Shown piece by piece: positions 37,988 through 48,450 of a stretch of DNA of 64,000 nt. The translations under genes and the position numbers were made by a program. The notes under the pieces are model-generated. The model ran no database searches. It had not been told where the DNA came from and saw only the letters and a program-made list of their open reading frames with translations. Positions within the stretch are counted from its first letter, which is position 1, and each line of letters starts with the position of its first letter. Origin of the DNA: Oscheius onirici (taxonomy: Eukaryota > Nematoda > Chromadorea > Rhabditida > Rhabditidae); contig OW051470.1 of NCBI GenBank assembly GCA_932521025.1, positions 8,790,501 through 8,854,500 of the forward strand. The letters run 5' to 3'.

Positions 37988-38956
37988 CTTCTAACAACCA
38001 AATTTTAGCTAGACGACGAGCCCCGATTCACCCTCTCCGAGTTGAGAGAAGTCCTCCAGGAGAAAAATGTCCTAAAAGGCAGGGTTCTCGAACTGGAAGA
38101 AGAGCTGGACAATCTCCGTCCCAGGGACAAAAAGAAGGAAATTGAGAGGCTAGACGCCACTCCCGAACCGCCTCCAGTGAAAGAAGATGATGATCTCCCT
38201 GTCTTTGGACCACTTCCTCGAGAACCAGAAGAGAAGCTGTACCCGTGGAAGTATGAGCGGAAGGATAGTGGAGTGAGAAAATTGTAAGTTTGGAGTTGGT
38301 ACCAGACAGATTAAGAGGTAGTCCACTGATCAGGACAGTTCAGTAGACGGGGGTCATTCACTCATCAATAGGTAGTAAAGGACAAGGTAGACAGTCGAGC
38401 GGCACAGTTCAGTAGATCGGGCAGTTCTAAAGGTAGTCAACTGATCTGTAAAGATCAGTAAAGACAAAGTTATTCATATTCTCAAACAGCTACAGTACAG
38501 GACAAGTTAGACAGTCAAGGAGGGCCAGTTCAGTAGCTGGTCCAGTAGATCTGACAGTTCTATAGATAGTCAAGTGAACCAGACAGTTCTGTAAACTCTT
38601 CAATAGATAGTTCAGGACAAGTTAGACAGTTCAGAACACACTACAGTTCCCAAGGTAGTCAATTGATTTGTAAAGTTCAGTAGACGGGGGTTACACTCTC
38701 GAATAGATAAAACGGAAGTGAATAGGACAGTTCTTTCGGGTCACACAGTTCAGTAGATCGGACAGTTCAATATGTTGTCAACTTATCTGGACAGTTCAGC
38801 AGACAGTCAAACCCGTTCCAGATCCAATTAAAAACTCATACATTTTTCAGTTTCCGCTTCTTCAAGGACCTCGGTGCGTCACCCAGACGCGGCTCCTCTG
38901 CCACCAACTCTCCCCGTCCGACGCGTGCCTCTCCCAGTCCTCTGGCCGCCCAATAG
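35777..38956 (+). CDS. rilp-1: RILP-like (RILPL1/2-type) Rab effector
   Basis: Seven exons (35777-35833, 35963-36061, 37202-37490, 37585-37700, 37741-37947, 38009-38283, 38851-38956) join in frame to 382 aa. The RH1 domain near the start reads VVDVYDLAAQIGKDFEKIID then VVQGLMPKVISALETLESLA. A long coiled coil follows (ENEEIASLQKTVDRLESEKR; EEEMEMIEETYRKDIAELRT; KELSSKQKEEIKQLKKDVEQ). The RH2 domain is DDEPRFTLSELREVLQEKN, and the tail is SGVRKFFRFFKDLG. RH1 plus RH2 in this order with DEPRFTL defines the RILP/RILPL family, which binds Rab GTPases and links endosomes or cilia to motors. The start was set at 35777 because an acceptor (GTTGCAG) lies just upstream; an in-frame ATG at 35717 would add 20 residues. 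Intron 2 (1.1 kb) contains a dispersed repeat. Confidence 0.88.
36785..37145 (+). repeat. Dispersed repeat, copy A (in rilp-1 intron 2)
   Basis: Shares long blocks in the same order with 48885-49195: GATTTTGGGATTCG, TCTGCGTATGCAGTTTTGA, GTGATGAGAAAACTGAG or GTGGTGAGAAAACTGAG, GAGAGTTCTTT.GTGTCCGAT, and ACTGGATA.CTAGACT. Both copies lie in long introns on the gene's sense strand and end shortly upstream of the 3' splice site. No coding or terminal inverted repeat was seen. Confidence 0.7.
38310..38830 (+). repeat. Irregular CAGTTCAGTAGAT minisatellite in last rilp-1 intron
   Basis: Many degenerate copies of CAGTTCAGTAGA, GGACAGTTC and GACAAGTTAGACAGT spaced 20-40 bp apart fill the intron between the last two rilp-1 exons. 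The units are too diverged for a single clean period. Confidence 0.6.
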
Positions 38957-40588
38957 TTTTTCCTGCTTTACCCCAACTCTCTCAAGCAGCTATTACCCGA
39001 TGATCTCTCCCTGTTTTTCTTTCCGGTTATTCTCGCGCACGCCATATTTTCCCGGTTCTAGTCACTCCCCCGTTTTAGTCACTGCTCGCTTTTGTCTCTC
39101 TCTTTGCCTTATACTGGGTATCGTCGCTCTGGTCATCCCATCCCCCCAAATTACTCTATTTTTACTGATGAATCTCTCTCGAAATGAAGATTTCTCTGAT
39201 CTGATTTTCTGGGAAACAGAGAGTACTCTTGATTCACTACAGGACGTCCAGGTCTGACTACTGATAGTCTGGATCCGGTTGTACTACAGCTCCTGCATTC
39301 GTTCAAAACATTTTGGCGCGAACACCCAAAATGGCGCGAACACACAAAAATGGAAAAATTTCTTGCAAAATTTCGACCAGATTTCATGTCCAGGGTGTTG
39401 TTTTACACGCTGAATTCAATAAACGTGGTTAGAAACGTGGAAAATGGAAGGAAAACCCTATTTTAGAAAAGTTTGAACGAACGTAGGTACCAGCTAAAGT
39501 AAGACTATTTGAAACGTCGGAACACTGACCTTGAAAAAAAGATCGTATTGGGAACAGCATCGACGAATTGACTGAACCTCTCCTTCTAATGTTGTGGTCA
39601 CTGGCCTCGCAGATTTTGTTGACCTTCTGGTAGCCGGTAGGGGCTTCTCGCTTTCTTCTTCGGTAGGAGCCAGTTGAACAAAGTTAAGGAATGGGGTCAG
39701 TTGAGTGAGAAGCTCGAGACAGACTTCCAGAGAGATCCTTCTTGATCACTGACAGACTCTGCTTGGAACTGGACGTCTTCTCGAAAGTCAAGAGTTCCAG
39801 ACAGTCTCCTTCTCCGAGACAACAGTTCTTGGTCGCAAGGGATTCCAGTGAGAAAAAAATGTGTCTCAAGTCGGCAGTCAGTTACATGGTAGCTCTGCTA
39901 GTGAGGATCCACAGTACATAACGAACACTTTGGTATGTATCTAGTCTTCCAGAGTGGAACATTCGCTAGAATCCTCTCGTCGTTCAGTAGGATCTATCTC
40001 AAAATTGACGAGAAGCAACGAATCTACCACTAGTTTTGAATATGCATATTGTTAGTCTTTGAAGCTCCCAGTCACCAGTCCCTAAACACGTCGATAACTC
40101 CAGCCAATACCCGATTGCTGGACACTCAAAGAAGAGTTCATTACCGAAACCCGAATCGGCCACGGGCGGAAGACTGAAGCTTTCGGATCTGGATCGTTCG
40201 GGACAAGTCCAGATCCTAGTCAAAGTATGGAGGAAAAGGTTACGTTGGGAACAAAAGTTGGAAGAAAAGGTTGTTTGAAAAGTAGAAACACCTGACCTGG
40301 TTTGGAGAAGACGACATCCCAGGCGAGCAACTGACGATCGAGTGAGTTACCAGAGAAACTAGCTTTGATCATCAGTTCTGACAAGTTGAACTTATAATAG
40401 AGATTTCGGATAAAAGTTGACAAGAATTGACAAGTAACGGAAGTGTTCCAGAAGACGTTTTTCTGTCTCTTTGTCATAGGGACAGCATTCAGATATGATT
40501 GTAGGAGTCAAAAGGTTGGAATGATAGATGGCATCAGGCCGGAAAATGAAACTGTAAAACTGTGCGGCCTTTACAATAAAATAGACAT
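38957..40588. other. Unresolved interval with possible minus-strand exons
   Basis: No complete gene could be built. On the minus strand two splice-bounded coding-like stretches occur. One at about 39530-39680 reads QLAPTEEESEKPLPATRRST. The other, about 40280-40460, includes FNLSELMIKASFSGNSLD and ends at donor GTCAGGTG. The interval also contains a repeat shared with 61250-61390 (see 40060-40218). Confidence 0.35.
40060..40218 (-). repeat. Dispersed repeat shared with 61252-61390 (opposite strand)
   Basis: The minus strand here reads GACTAGGATCTGG, GTCCCGAACGATCCAGATCC, GTCTTCCGCCCGTGGCCGAT and TCGGGTTTCGG. The same string runs on the plus strand from 61257. At both loci it follows, within about 70 bp, an exon-like stretch ending in donor GTCAGGTG. 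Confidence 0.7.
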
Positions 40589-40924
40589 TTATTTTCTTGA
40601 GCTTTGACTAGCAGATCTGAACAAGTACATTTCCCAGGCGAGCGATCCAAACCGGGAGTTTGAACATCTTTTGTGGTCACAAAATGAGTTGTCAAAAAGC
40701 AAGATGTTTCTCATTGCACTGGCGATGTAGGAGTTACAATGTCCAAAGTGGCGAGAACCCATCAACCCGCCACATTCCGCGTCGCGGGCACACCTAAATC
40801 GAATATTTAACCAAACGCGACATGAGAAAGACTTACGGTTGTACTCTACTGGTCTTTGAACATGAACAGGTGCCAGGTGGAGGCGTTTGATTCGATATGC
40901 GGAGACAAAGGCCTGCTTGTCCAC
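40589..40924 (-). CDS. Hypothetical cysteine-rich protein (partial or uncertain)
   Basis: A 111-codon open frame on the minus strand, ending in a TAA that overlaps an AATAAA poly(A) signal (just below 40592). Upstream in the same frame the sequence continues as CPDCSQPGQISVDKQAFVSA, so the true exon probably begins before 40924. It carries spaced cysteines (FSCRVWLNIRFRCARDAECG; HFGHCNSYIASAM; FCDHKRCSNSRF). A 43-nt stretch within it looks like an intron (GTAAGT...TTTAG), but removing it leads quickly to a stop, so read-through or a different structure is needed. The family is not recognised. A further minus-strand coding-like exon lies at 41144-41300 (SCDLRGFNTPLPDDVANVPC, then LSRGDVLLDLGVSVRY). 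Confidence 0.35.
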   Translation of the reverse strand: MDKQAFVSAYRIKRLHLAPVHVQRPVEYNRKSFSCRVWLNIRFRCARDAECGGLMGSRHFGHCNSYIASAMRNILLFDNSFCDHKRCSNSRFGSLAWEMYLFRSASQSSRK

Positions 40925-42029
40925 ACTGATTTGTCCCGGCTGGGAGCAGTCGGGACAGACCCCTCAGTTGTCCCCTTTTCCCAACTCAGTGCTTAAAAGA
41001 AGAAGAGAAAGTCTGGTTTATTTCTCGATTATGATTTATAGCAAAAGGTAATATAACGAAGGGGACTAATGTCTGAGAGAGAGAGCGAAATCTATTCCGA
41101 GGTTTTTATAAACCCGGATTCTAGTCATACTTTACACAGATATGATGGCGAAGGCTTGACTGACTGATGGATATCTAACGGATACACCCAGGTCCAGTAA
41201 GACATCACCACGAGACAGACATGGCACATTAGCAACATCATCAGGGAGTGGAGTGTTGAAACCTCGGAGATCACAGCTCACTTCATTTCCCGCTAAAACT
41301 ATAAAGATCACAAATTCTCTTTGAAATATACCTGCTTGGGACTAGTTGAGTCGATTTTCAGAACAAATTTCAACCACTATTCAAGAACATGTAAGGATCT
41401 GGAAACGAGAGTTTGAAAACAATGTAAACTATTTAAAAGTACTTGAAGAGGCTGAGACCTCCCAAAAAAACACAGAAAACAGGAATGAAATGGGAAGTCT
41501 TTACTCAGTGGACCTGAAATCATGTTGGGATATATTCGAGAGAAATGGTGCGTTTCTTGTATAGACCTTGGTGTAATGTCTTCATGTCTGAAACTGTGGT
41601 GTTTCGTCATCTCCGATGTTGTGGCGCCTGGTCGTCAGAAACGCTTGGTTCTTGAGAAAAGTGAAAATGGAATTGGCTTTCTTAGGATTAGGGTTAACTT
41701 TCGGTTTTTTTCCCGGGAAATGGGGGAGAGTCTAGGATAACCAATAGTTCGGTAGGTAGCCCAGTGGTACATGCAGAGTATCAGTCAAGAGTCAGAATAT
41801 CTACCGAATCAACTGGATACTCGCTCTGCTAGAAACAGGGGCAGATTCCAGTTGATCCGTGTTCAGTTCTCTCTTTCAAAGTGATGAGAACAGTTCACGC
41901 TAAGGCTCAGAGGTTATCTTTATATTGTCAATGAATCCAAAAAGCTTCATTTCATCAATTCCGATGAAAAATTGAATAATTTTTTGAGAATAACAAAAAC
42001 ACAACAATCTGCTACAGTTACAAAATGGG
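40925..42029. other. Interval with one coding-like minus-strand exon
   Basis: Contains the 41144-41300 minus-strand frame described with the neighbouring hypothetical gene, preceded by a TTTATAG/TTTTAG acceptor. The rest (41350-42029) shows no supported exon. It forms the downstream flank of mrpl-4. Confidence 0.35.
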
Positions 42030-43833
42030 CTAAACAACGGGCGGGATGGTTTCATTCTCGACGCCGGCCTCCTTCAGAAGCGTCTCTTTGAAATCCATAT
42101 ATCTGAACAGATTGCGGTAGTAGTTTGAGTATAAGGAATCAAAAAATACCTGTACTTTTTGTTGAGAGGCTCTGATCGGTTCAGATGGGTGAGTATCCTC
42201 TCCTCCAGAAGGTTTAGAGCCTTTTTCGAGAAGACGACCGTCTCGTATTTCATCAGAGAGAAGCAGTTGAGACCCTGCAGCGGCATGACGGTGAAGGAGG
42301 GTATCTGTTCAGCGGCTTGGAGTCCGCCGGAGATCTGAAATTTGTGGGTTAATTCAGGAATTTCGTAGTCGTAGTCAAATATCGCAAACGGCATTTTTGT
42401 ATATTTTTTTGTGCAAAGAAAGCTTTAGAACATCAAGCCGGGCTGATAATCCCAGATTTCTAAACTTTCAAATACGGAGGAAAGTAAACTAGAGCTTCAC
42501 CCAACCAAATTTAATGGACCTGCCTGTTGTGGCTCATGCGAATTCTCCTAACTTTTCCTCCTTCCCTTCCCCAACTTTCCAAGCGACCAACATACAATTC
42601 CCCCAGGCGGCTAAATGATGTCGGTATTTTAACGGATTTTCAAGCTACAAACTTTCCACTAATTCTTGACATGAAAGTAATCTTTATTCGCTTTAAAGTC
42701 TTAGCGAGCGATATATTTGACTACTCCGCTAACAAGAAAAAATGGCGTTTTGTCTCCTGGACTACATTCATTCGAGCTGAGGTTGTGGGGCCCCGGAGAT
42801 GGCACAAGACGAGAAGATAGCCAGTGTGGCCGAAAACGAGCCCGTAATCACAGAAATAGCCTGTGAACCGCAGTGTAACTGACCTAGATGACGAGGTTAG
42901 AAAGACAAAAGTTTCTCTATTTCTTTCTTCATATTGAAAGTATCTTGCAGCACGATTCGGTCATTAACAGAAGCTCAAATTCCCTACCTCATCGGTATCG
43001 TTGACAAAAAGAACAGAATATCCCCAATTCCTCTTGTCGGCCAGGTCGTGAAGATATTGCGCGTCGGCATCTTGTGGCAATGAGTTCAAGCTAAATGTGT
43101 ACTTTTTTAACAGAAAATTTAAAAAACGCACTCTTCAACAATTTCGAGATCGTTCTGGATGTGTTTGATGGTCAAGGCTACGCACAATCCTGCAAGATTT
43201 GTATAAACAGGACATAAACATGGTCAACCTTGTAGACGAATAGCATCGGGAAGCATGTAGAACCAGGTTCTTGGGCCTCTGGCTCCGTGAGCAAAGCCTC
43301 CACGAATGAAATCCGGGGCCCTGATGGAGCCGACGTGCGCTCTTCCCGTCTTTTTCTGCGGCCACGGCTTGCGACCTGCAATTTTGAATATTTCCAGCGA
43401 AAAAGTGGCCTTTTCGGGACAGTTTTAGAAAAAAACAGTACCTCCTCCGCTCATCTCAGCTCGGGTGAGCATTTTCGTCGTTTGAACATTGCGATAGTTC
43501 GACTGCCAGGTGATGTTTCGATGCAGAATGTCCAGCCGGGGACGGGCACGGAAGACGGTCGGCTGGAGATCAATTAGGCCGACTTTGCGCTCTTCAATGG
43601 CGTCGAACGAGTTCACCCAGGCCTGAAAAATGGGTTGTTTTGAACGATTTTCCATTGTTTTCTGTAAATTCTTACATTACTAGTAAAATGACAGTAAAAC
43701 CAACCTGAGGCACTTCCACGAACGGATTTGCCGATTTTGGCTGATTTCGAGCCAGACTGGCGGCTGTTTCTCCGCTAGAACTGGCCATCATTCGACTACC
43801 TCGCGGCAGGAGCCAGCTCATTTGACGGAGCAT
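42030..43833 (-). CDS. mrpl-4: Mitochondrial ribosomal protein L4 (uL4m)
   Basis: Minus-strand gene from ATG at 43833 ([16 protein letters not shown]) to TAG at 42030. The exons give [20 protein letters not shown], the MRPL4-typical block [11 protein letters not shown] then [20 protein letters not shown] and [20 protein letters not shown], and a C-terminal half with [19 protein letters not shown] and ENETIPPVV. The W.QK.TGRA..GS.R.P...GG..HG.. motif is the uL4 signature contacting 23S-type rRNA. The N-terminus is basic and hydroxylated, as expected for mitochondrial import. A TTTTAG acceptor sits directly before the ATG, only 137 nt after the mrps-2 stop, so the gene is very likely downstream in a two-gene operon with mrps-2 and would be trans-spliced. 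Confidence 0.9.
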
Positions 43834-43970
43834 CTAAAACTATTCTTAACACGTTTTATCACAAAATTAAAGATATGCAACTGGAAACTAACCACATCTT
43901 CAAAAAATTAATACATTTTAAACAAAAACTTTTAATAACAGACTAAAGAATAACAAAACAGGGATATGAG

Positions 43971-45893
43971 CTAGTCGGATCGAAGATTTTCGCGAGTCCT
44001 CTGTCCTCGAACCAGTGCCTCTTTGAATAGTCTGAAAATGTGAAAAAAGAGGTCCGAAATGGATCGAATTCGTTGAGAAAGAAAGGCAAAAACTAATGGG
44101 CCGAACCGGTGATCGAAACCGGGACCTCTCGCACCCAAAGCGAGAATCATACCACTAGACCATTCGGCCATGTTCAGCGCTCGCCTCGACTGAAGGGAGG
44201 TGACTCATTGGCGACTCTTTTTGTTTATTTTAGACAATAATTGTCTTGTCGGAATAGACAATACTAGGCTAATTTTTAGCACTGAATTGATTGAACACGG
44301 TTTGGAGACGAAAAAATGAGAGTGAAACGTTGAAAATGCAAAAATATTAGTTTTACAGTTGATTTTGAACATTTTTTGACTAGAATAAAGTCTTCTTTGT
44401 CTTTTCCCAATATCATGTTCTTCTTTTGTCTTCATCGAATAAACAATCAAATTTAGAACATTTTAACACCAAAACAAGTCAAAAAAGTGAGTAGAATCTT
44501 CGAGAACCAAATGGTTTTATCCTAATGAAGAAATTTCTCTGTGCAAGGCCTCATATTCTATTTTGACCAATTTTGGTGTTAGGACGTAAAATATACCGAA
44601 ACAGGGAGCAAACAGCAACAACGAGCAGCTTTTTCAAAAGCTTTTTTTTCAAAAACGCTGCTTACAATGCTATAATAGTTTTGTCCAGAAATGCGCGGAG
44701 AACTGTAGTGACGGGAGCAGTTCAAATGGTCTCGCAGCAATCGTGTATTTATTTTGTTGAAGAAAACGCACCTAAGAAGGTAGTCGACACTCTGCGGCGT
44801 ATCATCATTGGACGGAATTAGGTAGGTCAAGTAGGCCGGGTCGCAGTTGCTATCCACCACTCCGACAGTTGGAATTACCATTTTTGCGGCTTCTGAAATA
44901 GATTTTAATCTGAAAACCTATAAAAAACGATACCAATGATGGCCGGATGACTGGCTCCGAGCGACGTCAACGTGGAGAGAAAGACGATCGTGTCGGGAAG
45001 TCGAATGGCCGTTCCCATCAACTGGCGCGTGTTTGTCAGCGTTCCGGATTGCCATCTTCGAACGTGAGAGTACTGTCCTGTCTCCTGAGCCAGTCTCTCG
45101 ACTGAGAACATACTCTCGCGGTTCGAAGTGACGAAAAGTATCATCCCGCCGCGCATCGAGACGTGGGCTACGAAGTTGAGGGCTCTGGAAGTGATTTTAT
45201 GAGTTGTTCAATCCGATTTTGTTAATTGAGGGATTCCATCATTTTATGACTGATTCCTTTTGCTCAAAAAAGCAGATTTTCACGGAAATTTTGGAGGAAA
45301 ACGTCGGAAAAAAACAGGACAAGAACATAACCTATTTTCAAGCTGGGAACTTTGCAGTAATTTATGCCTTCCTCATTTTCTACATTACAGCTAAAAATAA
45401 AGAAAAAACGTACCTGACGAGGCATTTCTTCGTAATTTCGAGATCAAAGACACAGACGCCGAGCCTCTCGCCATACAGCGCCCATTTCATGTTGTCGTGT
45501 AGCGTTCCCATCTATTTTCAGATTATTGACAAAAATTTATGGAAAAACCTTGTGTCCCAAATGTAGTCGAGCATTGAACATATCTTCCACGTTGACGAGA
45601 CTTTCCAGACCGAAGAAATCGTCAGTTTGGAGCTCATTTGACAAATATTCTCTGAAAAATTGAGTTTTGACCTAGAAAATGGCTTACTTTAAGACAACTG
45701 GCTGAACGGTGGCTTTTTCGAGGACATCCTTTTCTGGAATTCGGTAAATTGCCGATGAGGAGGGCTAAAAATGGGTAATTTTGAAGAAAATCAAGCAAAA
45801 TCGGACCTTATTGCTGGACGGAGCTGACATGAGAGCCCTGTGTGTATGGAACCGCCGTGCGGTAAGAATGAAGCTGCTGAGACGCTTTGCCAT
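43971..45893 (-). CDS. mrps-2: Mitochondrial ribosomal protein S2 (uS2m)
   Basis: Minus-strand gene from ATG at 45893 ([20 protein letters not shown], a good mitochondrial presequence) to TAG at 43971. Core blocks are [20 protein letters not shown], then [72 protein letters not shown] and [18 protein letters not shown]. These are the HLGH, WxxGTLTN and P.VGIVDT landmarks of ribosomal S2. The last exon (43971-44031, [19 protein letters not shown]) joins 44772 in frame across a 740-nt intron that contains a tRNA-Pro gene in the same orientation. mrpl-4 follows after 137 nt. The short presequence exon ends near 45810. Confidence 0.92.
44098..44169 (-). tRNA. tRNA-Pro (anticodon UGG)
   Basis: 72-nt cloverleaf on the minus strand. 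The 7-bp acceptor stem GGCCGAA/TTCGGCC pairs perfectly, with discriminator C. The A box is TGGTCTAGTGG, the anticodon loop in CTCGCTTTGGGTGCGAG gives UGG, and the T arm is GGTTTCGATCACC. No intron. It is nested in the last intron of mrps-2 on the same strand. Confidence 0.95.
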
Positions 45894-46349
45894 CCTAAAA
45901 TTGACTTTTTATGATGGAAAGTGAGAAAATTTGAAGTAAAGGAGAAGAGTATGGGGAGGAAAGTGGTCGAACAGGAGAAGGAGAGGTTACGGGAATGTTT
46001 TGCCTCAAACGAGCAAGTTTTACGGATCTGGTTCATGGCTATTTGTCGGAAATTTGCTGGAAAGTCTGTCCAAATGAAAATGGGGAGTAAAATGGAAAGT
46101 TGGAAGAGAAAAAAAGCCGTCAATAGTGAAACATCGAACTTTTTCAGAGGAAGAGAAATTGTGCAGCTTTTATCAAGGGTGGTGCCTGAATGAGAAAGAC
46201 TTTTCTTCTTTGGCTAAATATTCAGTTTTCTGACCCTTTTCTTCGTTGAAATGCCCTCCTGGGCACGCTGGCAAGACTACATTCTGTGCCAGATTGTTTC
46301 GTTCTTCCTGTTCCGATAAGAGGCGAGTCCGCTTTCTCTCCCTGAGAGG

Positions 46350-48070
46350 ATGTTCCTGCTCCCTTTACTTCTATTTTCTCTAACAAATGCTGCTTTTGTT
46401 CATCAGCTGATACACGGTCCTTCGACGAGCCAAATTTTGGCCAGAAATGGACAGCTGAGAGCCAATAGAAGGCGTCTGGAGCTTGCCAGAATCTCTGTTG
46501 ATGCTTTCGGCGGTGGATCGGTTATTTTCTGTTATTTTCCAGTAAAAATCAGCTGTTTTCCAGCTCGGAGACTATCAGGACACGGAATATTGGGGAAATA
46601 TCACTGTTGGATCAAATAGTCAGCCTTTTGTCGTAATTTTGGACACGGGAACTGCAAATTTCTTCATTCCTGGCGAGAATTGTGATCAGTAAGTCCATTT
46701 TCGGATGAAAAACATCTAAAAAGGTGCAAGCACAAGCACAAATTGGATACAACAAAATCTACGACTTTTGTCAACACAACAGACCCGTTCCACTTTCTCT
46801 ACGAGGGAGAAAGTGCCTTTGGAACGTATGTCTACGATACTTTGAAGGTTTTTCGATAAAAAAGCTGAAAAATCCCGATTTAGATGGGAGGAAAGACTGA
46901 GCAACAGCTAACTATCCCAAATCAGAAATTTGGACTGGCAGACCAAGTTCCTGTTACTATCGAAGCCGTGAGTGTATTATTTTATTGTTTTTGTTACTTT
47001 TGGCATTTGTGTGATCAGAAAACCGAAGTTTCCGCTAAAGAAAAGGGAAAAAATGAGCGGAAAATTGAGAAGGCAAGACAAGAAATGACAACACAAAATG
47101 GTTACGCAAATACATACAAAAATAGCCACCGTATCTTTTTAATTCAATTTTCATTAGTATTCAGCTGCAAAAAGTGATTTTTCAAGTTATCGATGTTCTG
47201 CTAACTACTCTACAACTTGGCCTAAAAAAGTAACCAGGTTTTAGGGACATGCGGACGGAGTTCTAGGTCTAGCTTTTCAATCTGCAGCAACTGACGGAAC
47301 TATGCCTCCACTGGTCAATGCTATTAATCAGGGTAAGTCTTACTGTCTCTATCCGTAACAAATCCTCAGTTCAGGTCTAATGGACCAGCCCATCTTTACC
47401 GTCTACATGCTGACCGGTAGTCCCTTCTACGACTCTACCGAGACCTTTCCCGGTCCCGGCGGTCAAATAACCTACGGAGCATTGGATACAGTCAACTGTG
47501 GCCCCGTCATCGACTACCAAGTCCTCTCCTCTGCCGCCCAGTGGCAATTCACAGTATTACTCTTTCACAGTCTCTTTCCAACCGAGTTCAGATCAGTGGC
47601 GTCACTTTTGGCAGCTACGTGAACAAGAACAGATATCAGGTCATCTCGTAAGTCAGTCTTTTAAAAATTACCGTAATCCTAGAGACACGAGTTATGGGTA
47701 CATCGGCGCTCCGAGATCCGTCTTTGAGGCCATCAAAAAGGAGGCCGGTGGGGCCGACTTTTCTTGCTGGAAGGCCCCGACCGACACTTTAGACTTTCTG
47801 ATCGGGTCCAAAACGTACTCAGTACAGCCGATTAACTACATGACCCAAGATTTCTTTGATTGGATGAAGGAGGGCAAGGGAGACTGTACTCTCAATCTGA
47901 TGCCAATTGAGAGTAATGGCTTCGGCGCTCAGTGGATCTTAGGAACCCCATTTATTAGTTCGTTCCATTCTTTGATCTTGTGTACTGATAAGCTGTTCAG
48001 GACAGTTTTGCAACATTTATGACTACGGACGTCAGAGAGTCGGTTTTGCAGAGTCGCTACAGTATAAGTG
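46350..48070 (+). CDS. Secreted pepsin-family aspartic protease
   Basis: Plus-strand, about nine exons. It begins with a signal peptide (MFLLPLLLFSLTNAA). A short pro-region precedes DTEYWGNITVGSNSQPFVVI, then the first catalytic loop LDTGTANFFIPG. Further family landmarks: a flap-like YEGESAFGTYVYDTL, HADGVLGLAFQSAA, DQPIFTVYMLTG, and GPGGQITYGALDTVNC. The second lobe has QVLSSAAQWQFT, VQISGVTFGSYVNKNRYQVI, and an active-site loop reading SDTSYGYIGAP, where DTGTS would be usual. The C-terminal block is ILGTPFI, FCNIYDYGRQRVGFAES. Family A1 proteases digest food or lysosomal protein in the nematode gut. A 17-nt GT...AG gap at 47554-47570 must be skipped to keep the frame. The stop shown is the TGA at 48068-48070, which overlaps a splice donor leading to the VWA exons downstream. 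Confidence 0.85.
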
Positions 48071-48344
48071 AGTTACTGGAACTCTGTCTGTCTATCCCTT
48101 TGTCTCTCTGTCTTTCTGTCTTTGAAAGAATATACAGTTTTTTGCAAGACCACCCGTCATTGACGAGTGGCGCCGCCCGGTTACCTTTGTCATCCCTATT
48201 TTTATATTTTTTTGAACATAGCGTAGTAGATTACCTCCATTACACCCGATTTTTTGGAAATTTCACTTTTTTTCGGTTTAAAGGACTGTCTGTTCAAAAA
48301 ATAGAACACTAATAATGTGATATTCGAATTCAGCTTGATCGATA

Positions 48345-48450
48345 ACCCTAAAAACAAAATTGCAAAAAGAAATGTTCCGGGGTGGACTCGAACCCTGGTT
48401 GTTCGCGCTAAACCCTTGTGCGTTATCTCAAAATAGGCCACAGACAGACA
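48345..48450 (-). repeat. tRNA-derived SINE-like repeat, diverged copy
   Basis: The minus strand reads GGCC, TTTTGAGATAACGC (A-box-like), CGCGAACAACC and GGGTTCGAGTCC (B box), then CCCCGGAACATTTC. The flanks ACATTT.TTTTGC and GTCTGTCTGTGGC are shared with the 29.8-kb copy. It has no good acceptor stem, so it is not a functional tRNA. It lies in the long intron between protease and VWA exons. Confidence 0.55.

Noticed and set aside
47521-47570. A normal-length 50-nt intron covering the protease frame problem
   Set aside because: GT at 47521 and AG at 47570 exist, but removal would delete VLSSAAQWQF, a block conserved in A1 proteases; the 17-nt gap explains the frame better.
48360-48440. Possible tRNA gene on the minus strand
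   Set aside because: The B box is good but there is no paired acceptor stem or clean anticodon arm, and the flanks match a dispersed SINE-like repeat.
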